Shown here: positions 43,503-50,909 of the stretch, one piece after another
How positions within the stretch are numbered: the stretch's first letter is position 1
Layout of the letters: each line of letters begins with the position of its first letter
Source: Deferribacteraceae bacterium V6Fe1
Lineage (GTDB): Bacteria; Chrysiogenota; Deferribacteres; Deferribacterales; Deferrivibrionaceae
Direction of reading: 5' to 3'
Assembly (NCBI GenBank): GCA_022813675.1
Contig: CP063375.1
Span: forward strand, 310,001-374,000
DNA length: 64,000 nucleotides
Notes under the pieces: generated by a model
Databases searched by the model: none
The model's input: only the letters and a program-made list of their open reading frames with translations
What the model was told of the DNA's origin: nothing
Position numbers and translations under genes: made by a program

Positions 43503-43528
43503 AAAAGGCGGGGTTTTATCCCCGCCCA
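43503..43528 (-). terminator. Terminator after the TtrA-like gene
   Basis: On the minus strand GGGCGGGG-ATAAAA-CCCCGCC is followed by TTTTTAAT. It lies about 10 bases past the TtrA-like stop and 23 bases before the 119-residue gene. It should reduce but may not abolish readthrough into the rhodanese/regulator genes. Confidence 0.88.
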
Positions 43529-43538
43529 TTTTACTAAA

Positions 43539-46500
43539 TTAAGCTTTTACAAGCTTGACACTTGTATCATAAAAGGAGGCACTTCCGCCAATCTTGTCAG
43601 TCAGACACATATTGCCAAGCACAGGATCAACCATAAAAGCAGCATTAGGACATAAACCGGTCTTCCTTCTGCTGTCACCTTTGATTACAGAGCCGTTTAC
43701 TACAACATCATTGGCACCATAAGCCCAGTGTCCGTAATGCCATGATACAGCTATAGTTCCAGGTCTTATAGTTTCTGTAACCTTCACTTTACCAGCCATA
43801 GGGACCTTTTGACCGTTTCTCAAATCCCATTCCCCTTCAGGGTTTGTTACAGAAACAATCTTAGCCACATCACCGTCACTCAAACCAAGTCTATCTGCAT
43901 CTTTTGAGTTAATAAGGATAAAGTTTTCTGATATGTAAAGATCGCTCATCCAGTAATTACCTGCCGTCCTTGATTGTCCACCGGTAATCTCTTTATAAGT
44001 AATAAGCTGTAAATCAGCGCCTTTGAAATCAAGCGGTCTGTCAAACATATCCATTGCAGGTACATATACAGGATAACCGTAAAATCTCTTGCCTGTCATA
44101 GAATCCTTAGTAGTTGCAACTTTGTCTACATAAAGATTTATTTTCTTTTTGTATTGATGAGCTACCTTGTCACCTTTGTATGCTTTTGGAAGATATTCAA
44201 ATCTTCCACCCCTGTTCAACACATATACAATCTTAGCCCAGTTTTTGGTCTGAGCTTTTGCCCTGTCAATATCAAAAGCTGCCTTGTCAAGATGAGCTCT
44301 TGCCTTTTCGAAGATTTTGAGCTCTTCTGCACTTGCATCTGGCACCCCTTCATCCTCCATAGCAATATTCTCTATTAATTTCATAAAGAAATCTTGCTCT
44401 CTGAAGTTATCCATACCGGGGCCAAAACCGTCTTTGCCAAATCCAGGCAAATCAAGTCTTTCTGCAATTGCATAAAGCAATGTTTCAAGGCAAAGATTTA
44501 CTTCTTGGCCGTAAACTTTTGTCTTTGCAGTCATTGGATTGACCATTGGCTGTCTGATTTTAGAGATTTTAGCTGCTACATCAGGAGTAGTGTGTGAAGT
44601 ACCCCATCTTTCCCAAATAGCTTTATCCGGGAAAATATAGTCAGCATACATTGTTGATTCACCGATAACAATGTCACTGCCAATTATAAGCGGAAATTTA
44701 TCCAAATCCTGAAGCATTTTTATAAATACCTGACCTGCAGGCGTAGCATATACAGGTGTCCCCATATGCATAATCAGGCACTTTGCGCCATAAGGATACT
44801 GCTCATAAGCTGATGGGATGATTTCCTGATAGATATTTCCGGTAAACGGATAAAATGGCCTTTGTGCAGGGTACCCTTTAAAGAAAGTAGTTTTCTCATA
44901 TTTTGTTTTTTCTCTTGTTATTGGGTAGCCAAACTTACCAAGTTTATTTTTGACAAGTTTGCCCATATCATATGGGTTACCTTTTTTGCCACCGTATTCG
45001 TGCCAGTGACCGCCACCAACCATCATACCGCCTGCCCAGTCAACATTACCCACAAGCAGGTTAAGTGCAATAATTGCTGTAGCATTATAGTATCCGTTAG
45101 TGTGCTGTACCGGCCCTCTATAGAGGTCAATAGCTGATTTCTTACCATATTTTGTCAATGCTTCTGCCAGCTCTACTATGTCAGCAGCAGGCACACCGCA
45201 AATATCAGCCCAACCTTGAACTGTATTTTGGAATGCAGATTCTTTGTATATCTGAAAACCTGATTTTACTTTAATACCATTAATTTCTGTATCTACAAAA
45301 AGGTCACCGAAAACTGCATCCCCTTTTTCTTCTCCTGCTACCGGTTTACCGCCGGACATTACTACAAAATCACCCTTAAGCCCTATCTCTTCAGGTTTCA
45401 ACAATGCGCCTGGGCCGTCCTTTTCAATCTTAACAAGCCAGGTAGCATTGGTAAAGTTTGTCTCATTAATTGAGTTGCCAGCCTTATAATTTGCAGCGCT
45501 GATATATTTTTTATCATATGTTTCTTTTTCAAAGATATATCTTGCCATACCAAGGGCAAAAGCCGCATCAGTACCAGGCTTAATTGGAACCCACTTGTCA
45601 GCCTTGGCTGCTGTCTTTGAAAATCTCGGGTCAACCACATACATTTTCATATTTCTTTCGGTAATGCCCTGAGTAATCTTTTCACTTAGTGGGGGAGGTC
45701 CAAAGTTTGCTTCAAACCCGCCTGTACCAAAATAAAATACTGCCTCAGAGTTTAAAATATCAGGCTTCAAATGGCTTTTACCTGAAAACATTTCTGCAAA
45801 ACCGATATGGTGAGATTGCTCACAAATAGTTGTGTGTTCATAAAAATTTACAGAACCAAAGCAATCTTGTGTAAATCGCTTCCCAAATTCCTTACGACCG
45901 TGCTCAATCCTTCCCGCCATAAATACAAATTGGTTATTATATGGTCCTGCATCAGGATGATTTGGATTAGCAAAAAGATCCATTTTGCCAGCATATTTTG
46001 CTTTAAAGTCAGCCATAGACATTTTTTTCTCAGCCAAAGCTTTCGCGTCTTCAGCCATTTGTTTCATCAATTTTGAATCTCTTACTTTATAGATATCTTT
46101 AAGACCTTCAACCTTGCGGTTTTCTTCGCCAGGAATATTTTTGAAAAGCAGCCCGCCTTCAACTATTTCATCCACAGCCTTTTGAAAATCTATTTCAACC
46201 CACTTATTTTCACCTCTTTTCCCGGCTCTTTTTAAGACTTTGGTAACTCTGTAAGGGTCATAAAGGGACTGAATACCTGCCTGCCCTTTTGGACAAATTT
46301 TAGCATCTATCCTTGCAGCCTTATCAATTGGTGTATCAAGCTCAAGGTTAGGGAAAAGGTTTTGTGCGGCATATGGGTTACCATCAATTTTCAATAATAC
46401 TCCGTCTTGTACCTTACCTTTAATCGCACAAGCAGTGTGGCACTGCAAACAGATTGAATAAATTACGTGCTCAGGTTTAGACAGCTCATATTTGGAGTCC

Positions 46501-46649
46501 ACTCCGCCAGCGACCATCTTTTCCGCCGCTTTTGTAGCACACCCAATTTGAGATGCCACAAGGGCAGAACTACCAAGAAAAGCAGAAGTCTTAACAAAAC
46601 CTCTACGATTCATCTCAAATTTATTTAAAATTTCTTTTATATCACTCAT
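43539..46649 (-). CDS. Molybdopterin oxidoreductase, tetrathionate reductase-like catalytic subunit (TtrA/SrdA type)
   Basis: This periplasmic Mo-bisMGD enzyme of the DMSO reductase superfamily has 1036 residues, the size of TtrA rather than PhsA/PsrA. A Tat motif (MNRRGFVKTSAFLG) is followed by the N-terminal [4Fe-4S] motif CLQCHTACAIKG with its fourth Cys in ICPKGQAG. The likely Mo ligand region is TTICEQSHHIGF. VVDPRFSKTAAKADKW and GDVAKIVSVTNPEGEW are typical MGD-binding segments. A reductase of tetrathionate, selenate or a similar oxyanion is most likely, and the substrate is open. The FeS gene precedes it by 14 bases. No NrfD anchor gene is adjacent, so the quinol link is missing or supplied from elsewhere. 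Confidence 0.85.
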   Translation of the reverse strand: MSDIKEILNKFEMNRRGFVKTSAFLGSSALVASQIGCATKAAEKMVAGGVDSKYELSKPEHVIYSICLQCHTACAIKGKVQDGVLLKIDGNPYAAQNLFPNLELDTPIDKAARIDAKICPKGQAGIQSLYDPYRVTKVLKRAGKRGENKWVEIDFQKAVDEIVEGGLLFKNIPGEENRKVEGLKDIYKVRDSKLMKQMAEDAKALAEKKMSMADFKAKYAGKMDLFANPNHPDAGPYNNQFVFMAGRIEHGRKEFGKRFTQDCFGSVNFYEHTTICEQSHHIGFAEMFSGKSHLKPDILNSEAVFYFGTGGFEANFGPPPLSEKITQGITERNMKMYVVDPRFSKTAAKADKWVPIKPGTDAAFALGMARYIFEKETYDKKYISAANYKAGNSINETNFTNATWLVKIEKDGPGALLKPEEIGLKGDFVVMSGGKPVAGEEKGDAVFGDLFVDTEINGIKVKSGFQIYKESAFQNTVQGWADICGVPAADIVELAEALTKYGKKSAIDLYRGPVQHTNGYYNATAIIALNLLVGNVDWAGGMMVGGGHWHEYGGKKGNPYDMGKLVKNKLGKFGYPITREKTKYEKTTFFKGYPAQRPFYPFTGNIYQEIIPSAYEQYPYGAKCLIMHMGTPVYATPAGQVFIKMLQDLDKFPLIIGSDIVIGESTMYADYIFPDKAIWERWGTSHTTPDVAAKISKIRQPMVNPMTAKTKVYGQEVNLCLETLLYAIAERLDLPGFGKDGFGPGMDNFREQDFFMKLIENIAMEDEGVPDASAEELKIFEKARAHLDKAAFDIDRAKAQTKNWAKIVYVLNRGGRFEYLPKAYKGDKVAHQYKKKINLYVDKVATTKDSMTGKRFYGYPVYVPAMDMFDRPLDFKGADLQLITYKEITGGQSRTAGNYWMSDLYISENFILINSKDADRLGLSDGDVAKIVSVTNPEGEWDLRNGQKVPMAGKVKVTETIRPGTIAVSWHYGHWAYGANDVVVNGSVIKGDSRRKTGLCPNAAFMVDPVLGNMCLTDKIGGSASFYDTSVKLVKA

Positions 46650-46663
46650 CTTAGCCTCCTATA

Positions 46664-47404
46664 TTATCCGTGACACTTATTACACAAATCAACACTGTCT
46701 GTGACGTATTTTGTAGTTGGCTTAGTGTTTTCACTTTCCATAAAAGTATAAAGTTTTAATTCTTTAGCCTTTTCATAAACCAAACTCTGAGGGTCATTTA
46801 TGTCACCAAAATAGTTAGCTCCGCCAAGACAAGTAGTCACGCAAGAAGGCAACATACCTGCATCCAATCTATGCAAGCAATAATGACATTTTCTACAACT
46901 ATTTACAGGGATACTTGACTCTTCTCTTTTATATTTTTTACCGTATTCATAAACTGGTCCGTGCTCGTATTCCATCTCTTTTGGTGTGCCTTCGGTGTAA
47001 AAATTACCTTTGTCAACACTCAATGCATTATAAGGGCAAGCCTTTGTGGCAGCACCGCCGCAACCTATACATTTTGAATAATCAATTGCAACTATACCAT
47101 CCTCTCTTTTGTAAATTGCCCCGCCTGTACAAGCTTTGATACAAGGTGCATCATTACACTGCATGCAAAGCCCTGGCATAAAAAATCTTGCTACATTTGG
47201 GAATTCTCCATCTTCAACCTCTTTTACCCAGCGATAATTAACGCCCGATGGAGTCTTGTTTTCAGCCTTACAAGAAACTGAACATGAGTGACAGCCTGTA
47301 CACTTGCGAATATCCACAAGCATCACCCATTTTCTTTTGGACGCAGGCTTAAGCAAGGCTCGCTCTAAGTCCCTTTGCATCCTAACGATAATGGCTTCAT
47401 TCAT
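46664..47404 (-). CDS. Four-cluster ferredoxin subunit (TtrB/PsrB-like) with C-terminal CxxCH
   Basis: This electron-transfer subunit pairs with the TtrA-like enzyme. The 246-residue protein has the four cysteine groups of the PsrB/TtrB/DmsB family: CTGCHSCSVSC, CMQCNDAPCIKAC, CIGCGGAATKAC and SCRKCHYC with CVTTC. No signal peptide is seen, so it is probably carried by the Tat-tagged partner. The C-terminus is VDLCNKCHG followed by stop. CNKCH is a perfect c-type heme motif, or an extra metal site, not normal for this family. It is the first gene of the operon, under a sigma-54-like promoter. Confidence 0.85.
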   Translation of the reverse strand: MNEAIIVRMQRDLERALLKPASKRKWVMLVDIRKCTGCHSCSVSCKAENKTPSGVNYRWVKEVEDGEFPNVARFFMPGLCMQCNDAPCIKACTGGAIYKREDGIVAIDYSKCIGCGGAATKACPYNALSVDKGNFYTEGTPKEMEYEHGPVYEYGKKYKREESSIPVNSCRKCHYCLHRLDAGMLPSCVTTCLGGANYFGDINDPQSLVYEKAKELKLYTFMESENTKPTTKYVTDSVDLCNKCHG

Positions 47405-47450
47405 TTTGGCCTCCTATATTTAGTAAAAAAATGAACGCACTTATAATCAT

Positions 47451-47467
47451 ATCAATAATGATGCCAA
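47451..47467 (-). promoter_or_regulatory. Sigma-54-like promoter of the TtrBA-type operon
   Basis: On the minus strand TTGGCATCATTATTGAT has a good -24 (TTGGCA) and a weaker -12 (TTGAT, GA instead of GC), with the GG and GA separated by 10 bases as required. It would start transcription about 36 bases before the FeS gene. Confidence 0.5.
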
Positions 47468-47527
47468 AGTGTCTAAATTGTGGGGCCTTGTTTTTATTGA
47501 TATTTTCTACATCGCACAAACAGTTTT

Positions 47528-47564
47528 GTAAATATACTTTACATACGTCGTAAATATACTTTAC
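47528..47564. promoter_or_regulatory. Two identical 15-bp palindromes, probable sigma-54 activator sites
   Basis: GTAAATATACTTTAC occurs at 47528-47542 and 47550-47564. Each is an imperfect palindrome with GTAAA/TTTAC arms. Start-to-start spacing is 22 bp, two helical turns. They lie about 90-125 bp upstream of the predicted sigma-54 start, the classical position for NtrC-type upstream activator sites. Confidence 0.7.
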
Positions 47565-47669
47565 ATAATTTAAAAGTTTATTTTTTTGATTTATTGTTCA
47601 CCTTTTATACTTGTATGAATTGCATTGAGATTATAATATGTTTTAAAAGATCTCTTTTCGGGGGAAAAA

Positions 47670-49085
47670 ATGAATCATCTAAAAATAATACAAGGCGGTA
47701 TGGGGGTTGGTGTATCAAATTGGAAGCTGGCTAAGGCTGTTTCTTTAGCCGGGGGTCTTGGTGTCGTCTCATCCACTGTACTTGATAATTTAATGGTCAG
47801 AAGGTTAAATAAAAAAGATGAAGCCACTAAAAGAGCGCTCTTGAATTTCCCATTAAAAAATATCGCCGATAAAATTTTAGATAAATATTATGGCAAAGTA
47901 AGCAATATAGGCGGATATTCACAAGTGCCTTTCTTTTCAATTGATATAAATCAAGAGCTTATAGAGCTTACTGTGGCTGCAAACTTCGTTGAAGTTTACC
48001 TGGCAAAAGAGGGGCATAGTAATCCCATCGGGATTAATTTGCTTGAGAAGGTGCAAATGCCGACCCTTTACTCCCTTTACGGGGCAATGCTTGCCGATGT
48101 AGATTATGTCATTATGGGTGCTGGTATCCCAAGAGAAATACCCGGCATACTTGATAAATTTGCGCAAGGCCTTGATGCTGAACTAAATCTGTATGTTACC
48201 GGTGTCGACAGTGGAGATTCTTATAAAATGTATTTTAGCCCAGAAAAGTTTATGGGTAAAAAATTGCAGTTAAAGCGACCCTTCTTTTTTCCAATAATTT
48301 CTTCCAATATACTTGCTACTACTCTATTGAAAAAGTCAAACGGCAAAATTGACGGGCTTATTATAGAAAATCATACAGCCGGCGGACATAATGCACCTCC
48401 TCGCACAAAAGGTGTATTTGCAGATGACGGTTCACCCGTTTATGGTGACAAAGACATTGTTGATTTTGATAAAATTAAAAGTCTTGGCGTCCCATTTTTT
48501 CTTGCAGGAGGATACGTCACCCCTGAAGTTATCGGCAAGACATTTAACGAGATTGGTGCAGCAGGTATCCAAGTGGGGACCATTTTTGCACTTACACAAG
48601 AGTCTGGTTTCACGGAAGATATAAAATTGACAATTATAAATAAAATAAAAAATAATGCGTTAAAGATTTACACTGACCCGCTTGCTTCGCCCACAGGATT
48701 TCCATTTAAAGTCGCCCAGATTGAAGGCACTTTATCGGTAGAAGATATTTACAATGAAAGGCCAAGAATATGCAACCTCAGATATTTGGCTGAGCTTTAT
48801 AAGAATGAATTTGGCAGTATCGGTTACAGATGCCCTGCAGAGCCAATTGAAGACTATATTAAAAAAGGTGGAAATATCGAAGAAACTAAAGGGAGAAAAT
48901 GTCTCTGTAATGCACTCCTTGCAAATATAGGCTATGGCAGTACATATAAAAATGGCTACAAAGAGCCGTATCTTATAACATTAGGCGACAGTGCAACATT
49001 GATTTCACATCTCTTACCGGAAGAAGGTTTGCCTTCAGCAAAAGGTGTGACTGAAAAATTGAAAAGTTATATCGGAAATACTTGA
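47670..49085 (+). CDS. Nitronate monooxygenase/PfaD-like FMN flavoprotein
   Basis: This TIM-barrel flavoprotein of the NMO/2-nitropropane dioxygenase superfamily has 471 residues. Motifs are IIQGGMGVGVSNWKLAKAVS at the N-terminus, VIMGAGIPREIP, IIENHTAGGHNAPP (catalytic His region), FFLAGGYVTPE, and GIQVGTIFALTQESGF (phosphate binding). The extra C-terminal part has a cysteine-containing tail (RCPAEP and RKCLCN), which suits the longer anaerobe branch related to enoyl reductases. The true substrate is unknown. It is transcribed away from the TtrBA operon, with a TATAAT at 47632-47637, and ends at a hairpin. Confidence 0.82.
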   Translation: MNHLKIIQGGMGVGVSNWKLAKAVSLAGGLGVVSSTVLDNLMVRRLNKKDEATKRALLNFPLKNIADKILDKYYGKVSNIGGYSQVPFFSIDINQELIELTVAANFVEVYLAKEGHSNPIGINLLEKVQMPTLYSLYGAMLADVDYVIMGAGIPREIPGILDKFAQGLDAELNLYVTGVDSGDSYKMYFSPEKFMGKKLQLKRPFFFPIISSNILATTLLKKSNGKIDGLIIENHTAGGHNAPPRTKGVFADDGSPVYGDKDIVDFDKIKSLGVPFFLAGGYVTPEVIGKTFNEIGAAGIQVGTIFALTQESGFTEDIKLTIINKIKNNALKIYTDPLASPTGFPFKVAQIEGTLSVEDIYNERPRICNLRYLAELYKNEFGSIGYRCPAEPIEDYIKKGGNIEETKGRKCLCNALLANIGYGSTYKNGYKEPYLITLGDSATLISHLLPEEGLPSAKGVTEKLKSYIGNT

Positions 49086-49088
49086 AAA

Positions 49089-49114
49089 GCCGGCGGATAA
49101 ATTATCCGCCTGGC
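49089..49114. terminator. Strong hairpin between convergent genes
   Basis: GGCGGATAA (49092-49100) and TTATCCGCC (49102-49110), flanked by GCC and GGC, form a near-perfect stem. It lies 3 bases past the flavoprotein stop and 4 bases past the end of the opposing gene. There is no clear T run, so it may act as an RNA 3'-end stabiliser as much as a terminator. Confidence 0.55.
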
Positions 49115-49117
49115 ATA

Positions 49118-49435
49118 TTAATTAAACCCAGCAAAAGGGTCTTCTTCCTGCTTGGAATCCTCACCTTTTACTATAATCTTATCCCACTTAATCGGCTCAT
49201 TCTTGCTGATTATCTTCATCAATTCATCATACTTATCCCATGCTTCCACATTGTAAGGATTAAGTTGAATAGCTCTTCTCATATACATCTTTGCCGACTC
49301 TATATCTTTTTCCATAAGAGCTTTATTACCGTTTTCAATCATGATTTTTGACTGCTCCATATTTAAGTCAGCCGAAAAACCGATTAATCCAAAACAAAAC
49401 AAAAAGGTTAAAATATATATTATTTTCCTTTTCAT
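49118..49435 (-). CDS. Small exported TPR-like protein
   Basis: The function is unknown. I start it at ATG 49433-49435 with GGAGGT just upstream (105 residues). The longer frame from TTG 49447 starts inside the psrC stop region. It has a signal peptide (MKRKIIYILTFLFCFGLIGFSA) and one or two TPR-like repeats (GNKALMEKDIESAKMYMRRAIQLNPYNVEAW with A8/G8-type packing residues). An acidic tail ends EEDPFAGFN. It is the last gene of the psr operon and probably helps assembly or docking of the periplasmic enzyme. Confidence 0.7.
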   Translation of the reverse strand: MKRKIIYILTFLFCFGLIGFSADLNMEQSKIMIENGNKALMEKDIESAKMYMRRAIQLNPYNVEAWDKYDELMKIISKNEPIKWDKIIVKGEDSKQEEDPFAGFN

Positions 49436-49437
49436 AC

Positions 49438-50322
49438 CTACCTCCAATATTGAGTAAATTTTTCTGTATAAATGCCTGCATGAATCACAAGATACCTGAG
49501 ATAAAAGCCGCCTAAAAGCACAAGCAGCTCCACTATTACCAAAAAGTTACCCTTAAGATGCAGTTTCTTCGCTTCCTGAAATGTGTAAATAATTATAGGG
49601 ATAATCAAACCAAGCAGCATAAATATCACCCAAAACTGAAAAGCATAATGCCCGCTCAAAAGCACTTTAATTGATGCCACCATCTCTGGCACACTGCTCA
49701 ATGATACAAATATCATACCTACAAGTAAGATTAACTCAATTAAAAGAAGATAGTAGTGACTTGTCTCTATGGTATGTATTTCATCTTTGCTCCTTAATAC
49801 TACCTCTTTCACTACAACAGCTGCTGATATACCTGTAGATACACCTGAAACTATAAACAGTATCGGTATCCCGGTCTGATGCCAAAACGGTATCGCCTTA
49901 AGCAGTCCCAACAATACGCCAGTATAACCCGCGGTACCAAGACATAAAAATATCAATGCTACTTTTACTAAAGTGCCTCCGCCAAATTTTATAATATTAA
50001 AATTGTAGGCAGCATATAAAGTCGATACTCCTATAAACAAGCTCAATATCAATGTACCCCACATTATCGCTGACGTAGGATTTGCAAACAAATATATCAA
50101 AAGCCAAGGTTTGGTAAGCCCTTGACCCAAATCTATCAACAAAAAGAAACAACCTATCGACACCGCAGGCATACCAATAAGAGATGCAGCCTTAATATAG
50201 CTTAAGTATTTTTCCCTATTGTAAAAGTCTGCCAACACCGCTGACAATATCGACCCTGCACCTACTCCACCTAAAAACAGATATATAGCAATTTGCCATT
50301 CAAATGCTTCCTGAAATACCAT
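49438..50322 (-). CDS. psrC: NrfD/PsrC-family membrane subunit
   Basis: This is the integral membrane quinol-binding subunit of a polysulfide/thiosulfate reductase-type complex. The 294-residue protein has eight predicted helices. It starts MVFQEAFEWQIAIYLFLGGVGAGS, where the acidic residue and YLFLGGVGAG are characteristic of the NrfD family. It follows psrB after 13 bases. It has no heme, so it exchanges quinol protons and electrons with PsrB. Confidence 0.9.
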   Translation of the reverse strand: MVFQEAFEWQIAIYLFLGGVGAGSILSAVLADFYNREKYLSYIKAASLIGMPAVSIGCFFLLIDLGQGLTKPWLLIYLFANPTSAIMWGTLILSLFIGVSTLYAAYNFNIIKFGGGTLVKVALIFLCLGTAGYTGVLLGLLKAIPFWHQTGIPILFIVSGVSTGISAAVVVKEVVLRSKDEIHTIETSHYYLLLIELILLVGMIFVSLSSVPEMVASIKVLLSGHYAFQFWVIFMLLGLIIPIIIYTFQEAKKLHLKGNFLVIVELLVLLGGFYLRYLVIHAGIYTEKFTQYWR

Positions 50323-50335
50323 AGCTTCCTCCTCG

Positions 50336-50899
50336 TTAAGACTGTATGTAGTAAATATTCGGCTCTGTACCCAAGTCTTCTCTCAGCTTCCATATCTTGT
50401 TCTTATTCTTGATAGCTTCTTTAAGAACTATTGATACTTCACTTTCAGGGTCATTAATATCACCGAATATCCTTGTTCTGCTGAGGCAGGTAGTTACGCA
50501 TGCAGGTTTCAACCCTTCAGCTATTCTCGGAAGGCAGAATGTGCACTTTTCAGCTACACCTGCTTCCTCATTGAAAAATCTCGCATTGTAAGGGCAGGAA
50601 GGGATACAATACTTACATCCTACGCACCTGCTCCTATCAATAAGAACAATACCGTCTTCTCGTTTATGGCTCGCCTTTGTTGGGCACACATGGACACACG
50701 GAGCATCATCACAATGATTGCACTGTGATGGTAAAAAGTATGTCCTACTATTTGAAATCCTCGTAGGAGCTTCACGCTCATCTATATGAGTCCTGAAATG
50801 GTCTGCAGGCACTTCCCATTGAGCTTTACATGCTACCATACATGCCTTGCAATCTATGCACCTGTCTATCAGATAAAGCATCACATATTTTTTCTTCAT
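50336..50899 (-). CDS. psrB: Four-cluster ferredoxin subunit PsrB
   Basis: This subunit wires the catalytic PsrA to the membrane PsrC. The 187-residue protein shows all cysteine groups of the family: CIDCKACMVAC, CNHCDDAPCVHVC, CVGCKYCIPSC and CTFC with CVTTC. It is shorter than the TtrB-like paralogue in this window and lacks the C-terminal CxxCH. Spacings to psrA (10 bases) and psrC (13 bases) show a tight operon. Confidence 0.92.
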   Translation of the reverse strand: MKKKYVMLYLIDRCIDCKACMVACKAQWEVPADHFRTHIDEREAPTRISNSRTYFLPSQCNHCDDAPCVHVCPTKASHKREDGIVLIDRSRCVGCKYCIPSCPYNARFFNEEAGVAEKCTFCLPRIAEGLKPACVTTCLSRTRIFGDINDPESEVSIVLKEAIKNKNKIWKLREDLGTEPNIYYIQS

Positions 50900-50909
50900 A
50901 TCTATACCC

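Noticed and set aside
47528-47564. The twin 15-mers as replication iterons or a CRISPR fragment
   Set aside because: Only two copies, each palindromic, at activator distance from a promoter, with no replication gene nearby.
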